Assembly: GCA_007693915.1 (NCBI GenBank)
Contig: RECS01000080.1
Span: 1 to 37,110 of the forward strand
Reading direction: 5' to 3'
DNA: 37,110 nucleotides
From: Saprospirales bacterium
GTDB taxonomy: Bacteria; Bacteroidota; Bacteroidia; Chitinophagales; Saprospiraceae
Position 1 is the first letter of the stretch; every line of letters starts with the position of its first letter. Below, piece by piece: positions 16,737-25,224 of this stretch. A model generated the notes under the pieces. It ran no database searches and had not been told where the DNA came from. It saw nothing but the letters and a program-made list of their open reading frames with translations. Both the position numbers and the translations under genes were made by a program.

Positions 16737-17799
16737 TCGAATTTCTTTTAAGTCTCCGGGACTTTTTTTAGGGCTTATATTTATTCTCTCCGGAATCATC
16801 TTTTTTCAGGCTTGTTCTGAAGGTGCGGAAGAGCCAGCTTTTTTTCAATTGACTGGACCAACAATGGGCACTTCCTACTCCATAGTATTTGAGGGTATGG
16901 AGGAAAAGCCGGAAATTCATACTAGTGTGGATAGTTTACTCGAGGTGGTTAATCAGGAACTGAGTACCTGGATACCGGAATCCACCATTTCCCGATTCAA
17001 TCAATCTGAAACCGGAATTCTTTTAGATGCCGACTTGCCTCCTTACTTTTTGGATAACATTCAAATAAGTGACAATTGTGTGCAATGGACTGACGGATGG
17101 TTCGACCCTACTGTCATGCCTTTGGTCAATTACTGGGGATTTGGATTCGCAGGTAGAGAAGCGCCAGAGCAGCTCGACTCTAATAAAGTAGATAGTTTAT
17201 TGAATTATGTCGGTTGGAAAAAAATATTTATTGAGGAGCGTGACGAAGGAGTTTTTGTCGGTAAGGAAAATTCGGGTGTTCAATTGGATTTTAGCGCAGT
17301 AGCAAAAGGTTACGGGGTAGATGTATTGGCTGATTTTTTTGAAAAAAAAGGAATAAGCAACTATCTTATTGACATCGGGGGTGAAGTTTGTGTAAACGGA
17401 AAGGGTCGCCATGGAAACGGCTGGGTACTCGGCGTAAACAGTCCCGATCCTACGGCTCCGGCAAGTGAAATTACCATGCGGTTCACCCTTCAATCAGGTT
17501 GTGTAGCTACATCGGGAAATTATCGAAACTTCAGAGAAGTGGAAGGACAAATTATCGGTCACACTCTGAATCCAAGAACAGGCTTCCCCGAAATCAATAG
17601 ATTGTTAAGTGTAACCATTTGGTATGAAGACTCAGCACATGCCGATGCCTTGGCTACAGGTGCACTCGGAATGGGCTTTCCTGCTGCTATGAATATGGTA
17701 GAGAATATAGATGGAGCCGAAGCTTTTTTCATTTTCATTAATGAGGAGGGTGAAACAGAAAAAACCTGGACAGCAGGTTTTGAACCATTTTTAAATTAA
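16729..17799 (+). CDS. apbE: ApbE-type FAD:protein FMN transferase, lipoprotein
   Basis: A 356-residue protein from this start. Residues 1-29 form a lipoprotein signal (GLFLGLIFILSGIIFFQAC). The ApbE fold follows: MGTSYSIVF, LDFSAVAKGYGVDV, LIDIGGEVCVNGKGRHG, CVATSGNYRNF, HTLNPRTGFPE and ADALATGALGMG, which together bind FAD and the catalytic metal. The enzyme attaches FMN to threonine residues of periplasmic flavoproteins such as NqrB, NqrC and RnfG; none of those targets is in the window. An in-frame ATG at 16684 would add 15 charged residues before the signal peptide, so I prefer 16729, which overlaps the TerC stop codon by 8 bp and is probably translated by coupling. Confidence 0.93.
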   Translation: MINRISFKSPGLFLGLIFILSGIIFFQACSEGAEEPAFFQLTGPTMGTSYSIVFEGMEEKPEIHTSVDSLLEVVNQELSTWIPESTISRFNQSETGILLDADLPPYFLDNIQISDNCVQWTDGWFDPTVMPLVNYWGFGFAGREAPEQLDSNKVDSLLNYVGWKKIFIEERDEGVFVGKENSGVQLDFSAVAKGYGVDVLADFFEKKGISNYLIDIGGEVCVNGKGRHGNGWVLGVNSPDPTAPASEITMRFTLQSGCVATSGNYRNFREVEGQIIGHTLNPRTGFPEINRLLSVTIWYEDSAHADALATGALGMGFPAAMNMVENIDGAEAFFIFINEEGETEKTWTAGFEPFLN

Positions 17800-17838
17800 A
17801 AAAGATTGGATTATCACCGATCATCAAAAAAGAATTGA

Positions 17839-18654
17839 ATGGATTTTAAATTAGAAAAGGACCTTTGTTTTTTTGATCTGGAAGCGACCGGACTACACGT
17901 CATACGCGATCGCATTATACAGGTAGGAATAGTGAAGTATTTCGCCGATGGAAAAGAACCCGAAGAATTAGATATCCTTATTAATCCTGAAATCCCGATC
18001 AATCCGGATGCAACAGCTGTCCACGGTTATTCCAATGAGGATCTTGTAGGCAAGCCCCTTTTCAAAGAAGTTGCAGGACAGATCGTTGACTTCATAGGAG
18101 ATGCAGACCTTGCGGGTTATAATCTACTGAGTTATGATGTGCCCTTGTTGCTTGAAGAACTTTACAGGTCAGGTTATGAATTGGAAATGGATAATCGCAA
18201 AGTGGTGGATGTCCAGCGAATTTTTTATAAAATGGAACCGCGGAATTTATCTGCCGCTTACCGTTTTTACTGTGGAAAAGAAATGGAAAATGCGCACGAT
18301 GCCATAGCAGATGTAAAAGCCACAGCGGAAATACTGGCAGGTCAGTTGAAAATGTACGAAGGTAAAGATCTGAGAACTAACGACGGTGAAATCATTCCCA
18401 GTCCCATTATAAACGATATAGGGAAACTTCACGATTTTACCAATGACTACAATATGATTGATGCTACCCGGAGGTTGAAATATGATGAAAAGGGGAGGAT
18501 AGTTTTTAACTTTGGAAAGTATGTCGGTAAGGAAGTTGCCCCCTTGTTGGCAAAAGATAAAAAGTATTATGAGTGGATGCTCAATAAAGACTTTTCCTAT
18601 CAGGTTAAATCCTTAATAAAAAAGCTGGTTGAGAAATACGAGGCTTCACAATGA
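17839..18654 (+). CDS. DnaQ-like 3'-5' exonuclease with C-terminal DUF3820-like module
   Basis: A 271-residue protein. The exonuclease domain (about 8-175) has the DEDDh residues: FFDLEATG supplies Asp13 and Glu15, GYNLLSYDVPLL supplies the second aspartate, and AHDAIADVKA supplies the catalytic histidine and last aspartate. The C-terminal part (about 215-265, FNFGKYVGKEVAPLLAKDKKYYEWML) resembles the small DUF3820-type module often fused to or found next to such exonucleases. It is likely a DNA or RNA proofreading or repair nuclease rather than the polymerase III epsilon subunit, since no polymerase-binding tail is recognised. It lies 39 bp after apbE in the same direction. Confidence 0.9.
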   Translation: MDFKLEKDLCFFDLEATGLHVIRDRIIQVGIVKYFADGKEPEELDILINPEIPINPDATAVHGYSNEDLVGKPLFKEVAGQIVDFIGDADLAGYNLLSYDVPLLLEELYRSGYELEMDNRKVVDVQRIFYKMEPRNLSAAYRFYCGKEMENAHDAIADVKATAEILAGQLKMYEGKDLRTNDGEIIPSPIINDIGKLHDFTNDYNMIDATRRLKYDEKGRIVFNFGKYVGKEVAPLLAKDKKYYEWMLNKDFSYQVKSLIKKLVEKYEASQ

Positions 18655-18718
18655 AGTTATTGCAGGGATTTGTAGCACAATAGAAAAATCAGTATTATTT
18701 TCCATAACGGACTCATTT

Positions 18719-19519
18719 ATGCATAGGTCGATAGTATTACTTTTTACCGCTTTTCTTTTACTTGCACTAAACTCTTGTTACGAAAGGCAGGAGGCTTGTA
18801 CAGATATCAATGCGGTAAATTTTAATCCCCTTGCCGATGACCCTTGTTGCTGTAATTATCCGGCACTTACTTTACAGTTGCAACACAGGTATGGGGCTGA
18901 CAGTATTCGCTTTTTTGCAGACAGTACTTACTTATTGGATTCCGGAACTCCTTTCAAGGTCTTGTCATTTGAATTTTTGGCAGATGAACTGATACTCATA
19001 AGAGAAAATGGAGAACAAATCAGAGTAGAAGAAGAAATAGCCTTTGTGAATAATTCCATAGAAAATTGTCCGTGTATCGATGATGTGTTTTCCGTAAATC
19101 TTACAGCCCTCAATACCAGCCCCGGAACCTTTTCAAAACCGGGTGCCATCCAATCTATAAAATTTAGTTCTGGTTTGTCTGAAAAGTGGTCAGAGGTAGC
19201 TCCGGCTGATTATCCTTCCGGTCATCCATTGGCACTCGAAACGCGATATGATTTTGAAGCGGAAAAATACAGACATTTTTTGGCGACCGTGGTTTTCCCG
19301 GAGACCGCTGACACCTTCAGGATACGCACATCTAACTTAAGGAGTGAGTTAATTTTTGAAGGACCCTTTGAGCTATTCAAAGCACAAAATACTACCTTGA
19401 CTTTGAGAATTGACTACCAAAAGCTACTTGGCAGATTAGATGAAGTTATCTCCGATCCACTATTGACAGAGGAATTGATACGGGAAAATCTGAAAGATGC
19501 ACTAAAGTTGTTCCAATAA
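18719..19519 (+). CDS. MbnP-like lipoprotein paralogue without the key tryptophans
   Basis: A 266-residue lipoprotein (lipobox ALNSC, Cys20). After the anchor there is a short segment CTDINAVNFNPLADDPCCC (27-45), which is like the cysteine-bounded motif common in Bacteroidota surface proteins. The rest parallels the next protein: HRYGADSIRF, then SGHPLA (167-172) aligned without gaps to the SSHPLA of the downstream MbnP, and TLRIDYQKLL aligned to RLKIVIDHEKLL. At the positions of the two tryptophans of the downstream protein this one has Asp178 and Ala181. Further cysteines occur in CPC (117-119). I infer a diverged MbnP paralogue that is not a substrate for tryptophan oxidation but may bind metal through cysteines. 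A longer in-frame start at 18629 would overlap the exonuclease gene and bury the signal peptide, so 18719 is used. Confidence 0.75.
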   Translation: MHRSIVLLFTAFLLLALNSCYERQEACTDINAVNFNPLADDPCCCNYPALTLQLQHRYGADSIRFFADSTYLLDSGTPFKVLSFEFLADELILIRENGEQIRVEEEIAFVNNSIENCPCIDDVFSVNLTALNTSPGTFSKPGAIQSIKFSSGLSEKWSEVAPADYPSGHPLALETRYDFEAEKYRHFLATVVFPETADTFRIRTSNLRSELIFEGPFELFKAQNTTLTLRIDYQKLLGRLDEVISDPLLTEELIRENLKDALKLFQ

Positions 19520-19607
19520 GAATTATAGTTTCTGTTTTTCTGTTATAAACTTGGATGATCGTAAACCTATTGGGGTCAATTTTCCGTTTATAAACAAAAT
19601 TTACACA

Positions 19608-20396
19608 ATGAATAAATTACACTTTTTTATCCTCCTTCCCTTATTTTTATTCGTCTTTTCAGCCTGTGGTGATGATGATGACAATGGAACGCCGACAGGA
19701 ACACTTGAGATTTTCTTTGAGCCAATCTACGGTGAGGACAGGGGATTAATCTCACCAACTACTAATTTCTCCTATGCAAGCGGAAATGATATCAGAGTAA
19801 TCCGTTCTGACATGTATCTCGGAAATATCAGCCTCGGCACAGCATCTGCAACAACTGTCCTGAGTGAGATAGAATATGTCAGTTTGGGAGAACCCAAAAT
19901 GGATGAAAGTACCGGGCTAACAGATAAGTTTTTGGTATTGAATAATGTGCCGGCCGGCTCCTATTCTTTTTTTGAATTTGGGATAGGTGTACCACCGGAA
20001 CTCAACAGCAAAACTCCTTCGGACTTTAGTTCGTCCCATCCACTTGCAAGAGGCGGAAATTACTGGGATGCATGGGATAGTTATATTTTTGCAAAACTTG
20101 AGGGAAGATTGGATGTGAATGATGACGGGCTCTTTAGTCAAAACTTCATTTATCACAGTGGTCAGGATGAGCTGTACAGGATTTTGAGGGCAAACATCCC
20201 ATTGACCATAAGCGAGGGAGGTACTACACGTTTAAAAATAGTCATTGATCACGAAAAACTTCTGATTAATGAAGATGGTGAATTCGTAGATATTGAGGAG
20301 ACACCCATTGATCATTCGGCCGGAGATCTGGCATTAGTTAGGTTTATTGCTGATAATTACGGCAGAGCTTTTTCTTTAGAATTATTAAGTCAATAA
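19608..20396 (+). CDS. MbnP family copper-binding lipoprotein
   Basis: A 262-residue lipoprotein (lipobox VFSAC, Cys20) followed by GDDDD, an acidic stretch like the surface-export signals of Bacteroidota lipoproteins, so it may be exposed on the cell surface. The MbnP fold is shown by LEIFFEPIYG, SDMYLG, GVPPELNS, HPLARGGNYWDAWDSYIF and AKLEG. In the methanotroph protein a conserved tryptophan in this YWxxW-type stretch is converted to kynurenine by the di-haem partner MbnH, creating a copper site; here Trp153 and Trp156 are the candidates. The partner gene begins 9 bp downstream. Role: periplasmic or surface copper binding, inferred from the family. The start at 19608 has the signal peptide directly; an upstream in-frame ATG at 19551 adds only 19 non-signal residues. 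Confidence 0.88.
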   Translation: MNKLHFFILLPLFLFVFSACGDDDDNGTPTGTLEIFFEPIYGEDRGLISPTTNFSYASGNDIRVIRSDMYLGNISLGTASATTVLSEIEYVSLGEPKMDESTGLTDKFLVLNNVPAGSYSFFEFGIGVPPELNSKTPSDFSSSHPLARGGNYWDAWDSYIFAKLEGRLDVNDDGLFSQNFIYHSGQDELYRILRANIPLTISEGGTTRLKIVIDHEKLLINEDGEFVDIEETPIDHSAGDLALVRFIADNYGRAFSLELLSQ

Positions 20397-20405
20397 AAAA
20401 AGCAG

Positions 20406-21518
20406 ATGAATTTTCGTTTTGGGTTGGTTTTTCTGTTTTTAGTAATGCTCTTTATTTATGCCTGTAAAGATGAGGTAATGAATGAAGGTGACTTGAGTTT
20501 CATCCCGTTTGATCCTGTTGAATACAAATTAGAAATCCCGGAAGGTTGGCCACAGATGGAGATTCCGGAGGACAATCCCTTGACCTATGAAGGGGTACAA
20601 TTGGGGAGAAGATTGTTTTTTGACCCCATTTTATCACTCGACAACACCATTTCATGTGCTACATGTCATGTTCCTGAAAAAGGATTTTCAGATAACAATC
20701 CCATAGCTGTGGGTATCGGAGGTGCATTGGGAACTCGAAAGACCATGAGTTTGATCAATGTTGGATTCAATCAAAATGGTCTGTTGTGGGATGGAGCAGT
20801 CATGACTTTGGAGGAACAATCGCTGCACCCCATTGAAGACCCCGTTGAAATGAATCTTCCACTAGAGGAAGCTATTCAGCGATTGCGAGATCATGAAGAT
20901 TACAGCGTGCGCTTCAGAAAAGCCTTTGGCATAGGCAATGTAGACGAAATCAATAAAGATTTGCTCGCCAAAGCATTGGCTCAGTTTCAGAGGATAATCA
21001 TAGCAGGTGGAGAATCTCAATTTGAAAAGGTGATGCGTGGTGAATTGAGTTTTACTGATGAGCAACTCAATGGCTGGGAAATGTTTACTGACGCCAATAG
21101 ACTTGTAGTGGATGCAGAGTGTGCCCATTGCCATATTCGCCCGCTTTTCAATATCAATGAATACATCAATAACGGCATTACACCTGTTGAACGCTTATTT
21201 GACCACCCTGACCCGGGGCGTGGAGCCGTGACGGGAAGGGAGAGAGATTATGGTAAGTTCAGAACGGTAACCCTGATCAATTGGGAGTTGAGAAAAAACT
21301 TCATGCACGACGGTAGATTTGAGACGATGGAGGATGTCGTAAACCATTACAATAGCGGTGGACACCGTCCTACAAATCCGGATGAAGACAATGTTGATTT
21401 ATTGATTTATCCTTTGAATATGGATGAATTTGAACTCCATGACCTGATGGAGTTTCTCAGAATGCTAACTGATACCACATTTTTGAGCAATCCCGATTTA
21501 CAAAATCCCTTTTTGTAG
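20406..21518 (+). CDS. di-haem c-type enzyme, MbnH/MauG-like lipoprotein
   Basis: A 370-residue lipoprotein (lipobox FIYAC, Cys20) with two haem c attachment sites, CATCH at 84-88 and CAHCH at 239-243. Other conserved stretches of the bacterial di-haem peroxidase superfamily are LGRRLFFDPILS, GLLWDGAVMTLEEQ, HPIEDPVEM and FMHDGRFETMEDVV. Such proteins are either cytochrome c peroxidases or protein-modifying oxidases (MauG, MbnH). The adjacent MbnP gene, 9 bp upstream, points to the second role, oxidation of a tryptophan in MbnP. It acts outside the inner membrane. The gene ends the plus-strand run that starts with terC; its stop is 17 bp from the stop of the convergent gene at 21536. Confidence 0.9.
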   Translation: MNFRFGLVFLFLVMLFIYACKDEVMNEGDLSFIPFDPVEYKLEIPEGWPQMEIPEDNPLTYEGVQLGRRLFFDPILSLDNTISCATCHVPEKGFSDNNPIAVGIGGALGTRKTMSLINVGFNQNGLLWDGAVMTLEEQSLHPIEDPVEMNLPLEEAIQRLRDHEDYSVRFRKAFGIGNVDEINKDLLAKALAQFQRIIIAGGESQFEKVMRGELSFTDEQLNGWEMFTDANRLVVDAECAHCHIRPLFNINEYINNGITPVERLFDHPDPGRGAVTGRERDYGKFRTVTLINWELRKNFMHDGRFETMEDVVNHYNSGGHRPTNPDEDNVDLLIYPLNMDEFELHDLMEFLRMLTDTTFLSNPDLQNPFL

Positions 21519-21535
21519 AATTGAATTATCCCGGC

Positions 21536-21883
21536 TTAGGAAGCGCCCCTGTCGTTTTGCTCAGAAAGTGTCCAGTCATCGGTTTTGGTGGTTTGCAACC
21601 AGATATTTCCTGATTTTCTAAAAACCTGTGCATTCAGTCCAAATTGTTCTTGAAAATTAGCTTCAAGGGTTTCCACTTTGAGATTGCCATGGATGGAGAG
21701 ATCGCCTTCAGACCCCTTTTTTCTTATTTCACCAATAGTACTATTGGGATCGTGTTTTAATTCATCTTTGCTACCTTCTCCTGTTTCGTGAGGCTTTTTA
21801 TAGAACTCTATTTTCAGCTTGGGAAACTTCTCAGAGAACTCTCTCTGAATATCTGCAATTTTTTTGTCGTTTGTAATATCCAT
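21536..21883 (-). CDS. small conserved Bacteroidota protein of unknown function
   Basis: A 115-residue soluble protein without signal peptide. The pattern, ADIQREFSEKFPKLKIEFYKKPH, then STIGEIRKKGSEGDLSI, VETLEANFQEQFGLNAQVFRKSGNIWLQTTKTDDWTLSEQN, resembles a family that I know only as a conserved hypothetical protein in Bacteroidota. It has alternating helix and strand, with a likely C-terminal alpha/beta module. Function unknown. It stands alone on the minus strand, tail to tail with the di-haem enzyme gene, and marks the edge of the core region before the accessory island. Confidence 0.75.
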   Translation of the reverse strand: MDITNDKKIADIQREFSEKFPKLKIEFYKKPHETGEGSKDELKHDPNSTIGEIRKKGSEGDLSIHGNLKVETLEANFQEQFGLNAQVFRKSGNIWLQTTKTDDWTLSEQNDRGAS

Positions 21884-22013
21884 TTTCTTTTTGCTCCAAA
21901 AGTAAGAAAAGTTGAGATAATGGGGAATGTTTAAAGGTGGAAAGAATTTATTAAAAAAGGATTATTGTCTTCAATAGACTGGTCAATTTCGCAGATTGGC
22001 AATGGGAGGGTGT

Positions 22014-23084
22014 TTAGCTGAAATGACCGTTGTATGCTTTGTTCTGCTCAGTTTTCATTATTTCTCTTAATTCTTCAATTGTAAAAGCTGGTTTTTTTTT
22101 ATGCAACATTGCATGACAATTTGGGCAAACGGGTATCAAGTCCTCAATTGGGTTCACTTCGTATTCTTCGCCAATCGAACTTATCTCTTTAAGATGGTGA
22201 ACATGTATAAAGTCTTTACCAAGTTCACCAAATTTATCTCTAAAATTAAATCCACAGACCTGGCAGGTTGGTTTAAAATGCCTGATACATTTTAATCTCG
22301 CTTCACTATCTCTTTCATATCGATTTACGAGAACGGTGCTTACTTTTCCCTCAATATGCTTAATATCTATTTCTTCTACTTCCTCTGGCAACAAAACGTT
22401 CTTGATTCGATATGCCCATATTTTTCTATTTCTACCATTGATGTTCGGCTTTTCTATTTTTCTCCTTTCAAATTCCAACAAATATTCCTGTACAATTATA
22501 CTTTCCCTTGTTATTGATGCACTAAACCAATCAACCATATTACCTGAAATCCAATTAATGTCGGTTACTCCATTTAAATATTTTTCTTGAATGAATTTAT
22601 CTTTCTTTAATTCAGTTGCAATTTCATCTCTATCAACCCAAATCTTCGATAAATTTAAATTTCTTATGATAGCTCTAATTACTGGAAATACCTCCTCTAA
22701 TTTGAATTTTATTTTTTGGTTTAAGATTTTTTCTTTTTCTAATGCACCTACAAATTCTGGTTTCAACTCCCATGTAAAATACTTTCCTTCTTCCCCTCCA
22801 ATTGCTAATAAACTCCACCACCTATAATTACCATTTTCTCTTTTAGAAGAAGGATAAACATTTGTTACCTTGCTGATCTTTTTAGCGATTCTTGCAAATG
22901 TTAAATTTATTCCTCCCGGATGATTCTTGTTAAGAATTTCCATTAATTTTATTCCAGTTGCTTTATGGTTTGGAGACTCATAGAGTATTTTTAGCAAATT
23001 TATTTCATTGCTTGTCAACTTTACTTTTGAAAACGATTCTCTAAAATCATTTTCGGTCAAACCTGTTTTGTGGTCATGTTTCAT
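22014..23084 (-). CDS. HNH endonuclease with N-terminal winged-helix-like region
   Basis: A 356-residue protein. The C-terminal nuclease (about 265-335) is an HNH domain of the McrA/restriction type: Cys274-x2-Cys277, the HVHH core at 294-297, Asn311 and Cys320-x2-Cys323 followed by HAMLH. Two cysteine pairs bind zinc and the His pair and Asn form the active site. The N-terminal part (about 20-110) contains INLTFARIAKKISKV and YRWWSLLAIG, a helix-rich, possibly DNA-binding region; the middle (about 125-260) is unassigned. HNH proteins of this type act in restriction of modified or foreign DNA, and others have no proven role. The gene is the first of three minus-strand accessory modules and is more AT rich than the neighbouring core genes, consistent with transfer. 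Confidence 0.85.
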   Translation of the reverse strand: MKHDHKTGLTENDFRESFSKVKLTSNEINLLKILYESPNHKATGIKLMEILNKNHPGGINLTFARIAKKISKVTNVYPSSKRENGNYRWWSLLAIGGEEGKYFTWELKPEFVGALEKEKILNQKIKFKLEEVFPVIRAIIRNLNLSKIWVDRDEIATELKKDKFIQEKYLNGVTDINWISGNMVDWFSASITRESIIVQEYLLEFERRKIEKPNINGRNRKIWAYRIKNVLLPEEVEEIDIKHIEGKVSTVLVNRYERDSEARLKCIRHFKPTCQVCGFNFRDKFGELGKDFIHVHHLKEISSIGEEYEVNPIEDLIPVCPNCHAMLHKKKPAFTIEELREIMKTEQNKAYNGHFS

Positions 23085-23405
23085 ATTTTTCTAATTGAGT
23101 AGAACATCCCTATATCCACCACTCACCCAAAACATGCGTCAATTTCTGCTATGTCAGATCGCTTGAATTAGATAATCCGGACATTACCAGCCCAAATCTA
23201 AACAATTTCCATAAAATCCAAAGGAGTTTTTAGCGATTTATTGGAGACTTTTAATAGGTGGGTGGTGATTTTTGTGGTTTTGGGGATGGAGTTGTCTAAG
23301 TTCAGTATTTGCCGAAAAAGGGGTCAGTATCACCGGAATGTCCAGAAGGTCACTATGCTCCGGTATATTCATCAACCTAATGGGTTGGTGAGGCCGTCTA
23401 CTCGA
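23085..23405. other. spacer between HNH and NYN genes, cassette-boundary-like
   Basis: No gene is seen. CACCACTCACC (23117-23127) can pair with GGTGGGTGGTG (23257-23267) over 11 positions with one G-T pair, bracketing a 150-bp segment. Then GAGTTGTCTAAG and TGCCGAAAA occur, as in the spacer at 24310-24330. A 9-bp stem TCATCAACC/GGTTGGTGA lies at 23369-23391, and the spacer ends with GCCGTCTACTCGATT, nearly the same as 24504-24518. The shared parts suggest that the spacers between these modules have a common origin. Confidence 0.5.
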
Positions 23406-24083
23406 TTAGTCATTGTTGTTTTTTATTGGCTTTTTAATTTTTGAAGCTAAACCATCTATATGCTCGAATAAATGTGGCTTAATTGGATTCCACATTGGGT
23501 CGAGTATAAAATCGACACCTTCTCTTCTCGCTAACTTAGAAGCCGGCACAAAATCACTATCTCCTGAAACTAAAATTATTTGTTCAACTTGGTTTTTTAA
23601 TGTCATTGAAGCAATATCAAGCCCAATTTTTATATCTACTCTTTTTTGCGAGAAATCAAATTGAACATCTTCTTCTGTCAAATCATCGATGCTTAACTTT
23701 TTTCCCAGTAAATCTTTAGTTTTTGACGGTTTAATTATCCAGCGTTTTCTGTCATCTAACACTCCAAGTCGTAGAGCTATTTTCCTCTTTTTTTTGAGTT
23801 CTTCTAAAAAATCTAATTGAAACTTATATTGATCTGTCTTTGAAAAATCAATTGATTTTCCTGTGACTGGGTTATGTTGCTTTTTGTCGTAGGGTAAGCA
23901 ATCATAATAAAAAATTCGATAGAGATCAAATGATTCTCCCTTAGCTTGGGTTAAATGTTTAAGACACATTTCCCAAAGGTCATTGGCTGTTCTAACAGGG
24001 TCAAGGTTTCTGACTTTATTAATTGAGCGGTATCTTTTAAGAAAGAAACCTCCATCTACTAAAATTGCAGTTCGTTTTTTCAT
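23406..24083 (-). CDS. NYN-domain (PIN-like) nuclease
   Basis: A 225-residue protein of the NYN/LabA-DUF88 type. The acidic active-site residues are in place: Asp10 in ILVDGGFF, Asp150 and Asp156 in KRVDIKIGLDIASM, and Asp175 and Asp177 in VSGDSDFVP. The family fold is related to PIN ribonucleases and the usual activity is metal-dependent RNA cleavage; natural substrates are mostly unknown. The insertion between about 55 and 145 is long and basic. It occurs frequently as an isolated accessory gene, which fits the island here. It is on the minus strand, flanked by related spacers and not in an operon. Confidence 0.88.
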   Translation of the reverse strand: MKKRTAILVDGGFFLKRYRSINKVRNLDPVRTANDLWEMCLKHLTQAKGESFDLYRIFYYDCLPYDKKQHNPVTGKSIDFSKTDQYKFQLDFLEELKKKRKIALRLGVLDDRKRWIIKPSKTKDLLGKKLSIDDLTEEDVQFDFSQKRVDIKIGLDIASMTLKNQVEQIILVSGDSDFVPASKLARREGVDFILDPMWNPIKPHLFEHIDGLASKIKKPIKNNND

Positions 24084-24258
24084 ATGTATAAAAATAAAAA
24101 AGCTCTAAGTTTGGCATTCTCGCTATTATATAGAAAATTGAGAATACGTTGCTAAGAGCATTATATGTTTACAAATGTACAACTTCTGTTCCAAATATAC
24201 AAATTGGTTAAGTTATTTTGTAATTATAGTCGTTTTATAAAAATGGCATAACGGTCTA

Positions 24259-24366
24259 GGGTATGAAACGTAGGGCATTTTGGAGTACTTAATTGTCTGC
24301 CCGAAACCGAGCTGTCTAAGTGCCGAAAACTTACGGAAACCACTGATCGCTCTATGTTTTATACCC
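24259..24366. repeat. long imperfect palindrome in the NYN-PIN spacer
   Basis: GGGTATGAAACGTAGGG (24259-24275) is complementary to CTCTATGTTTTATACCC (24350-24366): all 17 positions pair if three G-T pairs are allowed. The loop of about 74 bases holds GAGCTGTCTAAGTGCCGAAAA, part of which recurs in the HNH-NYN spacer. Upstream is GCATAACGG, and a GTTATGCGCTG occurs in the third spacer at 25402-25412. The layout, a long bulged palindrome with GCATAAC/GTTATGC-like ends, recalls integron attC sites, but this is inference. Confidence 0.5.
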
Positions 24367-24370
24367 ATTG

Positions 24371-24462
24371 TGTGTGCCACGAATGGCCAACATTCCACCA
24401 AAGATAGCTAATTGATGGAAAAGTAAAGATGCTGAAAGCAGTATTCATTAGCAAATGGAGTA
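24371..24462. repeat. 92-bp direct repeat, copy 1
   Basis: The 92 bases from TGTGTGCCACGAATGGCC to AAATGGAGTA recur at 25414-25505 with four mismatches and no gap. Copy 1 lies between the NYN gene and the 3' end of the PIN toxin gene. Neither copy encodes a protein. The pair brackets the toxin-antitoxin unit. Confidence 0.9.
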
Positions 24463-24540
24463 AGATCGAAGCACGCAGTCCGTTCCCTGTGGGGAGCGGA
24501 GCCGCCTACTCGATTGCCTACTGGCGTTTTCTGTCTTGGT

Positions 24541-24999
24541 TTATTTTTCGTTTGCTTCTTTCAGCGCAATTTGTTCTAATTCTTCTGAAATCCTAAAATT
24601 CGTTTCCCTGATTTTATCCAAAAACGGTTTGATTGAGGGAGTAATTCCGTTATTCTTGGCTCTTATAATCACTCCTAAAGTTCCTGTTACAGATAGTCCT
24701 AATCGTTCAGCTAATCTTCGTGCTTTCCAGTCGTCAAGAATTATGATATTCTCACTTGTCTCCAATGCCAATGCGATTGCGCTGGCTTCTCCTTTATCGA
24801 TTTGCATTTCAAGCAATTGTTGTCGGTAATGGTCTTTGGCTTGCTGAACTTCAATCCAGTCAGGAAGGTGCTCTCCGTATTCCAGTAAAATGTCCTGCGT
24901 TATTGTCACCGTTTTGTAGAGTTGTCGCAATAAATCAAGTTCTCTGATTTTAGTGAGAATTATTAAACAGCTTGTATCTGAGACGATTATTTTAGGCAT
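24541..24999 (-). CDS. PIN-domain toxin, DUF3368 type
   Basis: A 152-residue PIN-domain protein of the VapC-like DUF3368 group. Asp8 in VSDTSCLIIL, Glu71 in DKGEASAIALA and Asp89/Asp90 in IILDDWKARR are the metal ligands, and GTLGVIIRAK near residue 106 is typical of this group. Such toxins cleave RNA and are held inactive by a small antitoxin. The start codon overlaps the end of the upstream UPF0175 gene by 8 bp, the normal order for the pair. It lies inside the segment bracketed by the 92-bp repeats, on the same strand as the other two accessory modules. Confidence 0.9.
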   Translation of the reverse strand: MPKIIVSDTSCLIILTKIRELDLLRQLYKTVTITQDILLEYGEHLPDWIEVQQAKDHYRQQLLEMQIDKGEASAIALALETSENIIILDDWKARRLAERLGLSVTGTLGVIIRAKNNGITPSIKPFLDKIRETNFRISEELEQIALKEANEK

Positions 25000-25219
25000 T
25001 ATCCACGTCTCTTGTCAAGTCTGATGGCGGGTAGTTAAAGATTGAGACGTCATACTTTCCAAGGAGTTCAGCAAATGTTCGCTTGGTAAGTCCTGCTAAT
25101 TCAGCGGCTTGTCCCAAGGAGAGTTTTCCTTTTTCATAAAGAGTTGAAGCAACTAACATTGCTATATCTTTATCGTCAAGGTCAACGTTATCTGGTATTT
25201 TAAAATTTACTGTTCTCAT
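24992..25219 (-). CDS. UPF0175-family antitoxin
   Basis: A 75-residue protein from the start chosen. It has the UPF0175 pattern: a short beta segment MRTVNFKIPDNV, then ALL-helix DIAMLVASTLYEKGKLSLGQAAELAGLTKRTFAELLGKYDVS, where residues of about 35-55 look like a helix-turn-helix. This family partners DUF3368 PIN toxins, and its members are thought to bind the promoter of the pair. An in-frame ATG at 25237 would add MIIFVF, but the promoter-like box at 25225-25232 lies between the two starts, so 25219 is preferred. The gene ends 8 bp into the toxin gene. Confidence 0.88.
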   Translation of the reverse strand: MRTVNFKIPDNVDLDDKDIAMLVASTLYEKGKLSLGQAAELAGLTKRTFAELLGKYDVSIFNYPPSDLTRDVDNA

Positions 25220-25224
25220 AAAAA

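Noticed and set aside
18629-18718. N-terminal extension of the first MbnP-like protein
   Set aside because: It would overlap the exonuclease gene by 26 bp and place 30 residues in front of a clean lipoprotein signal peptide.
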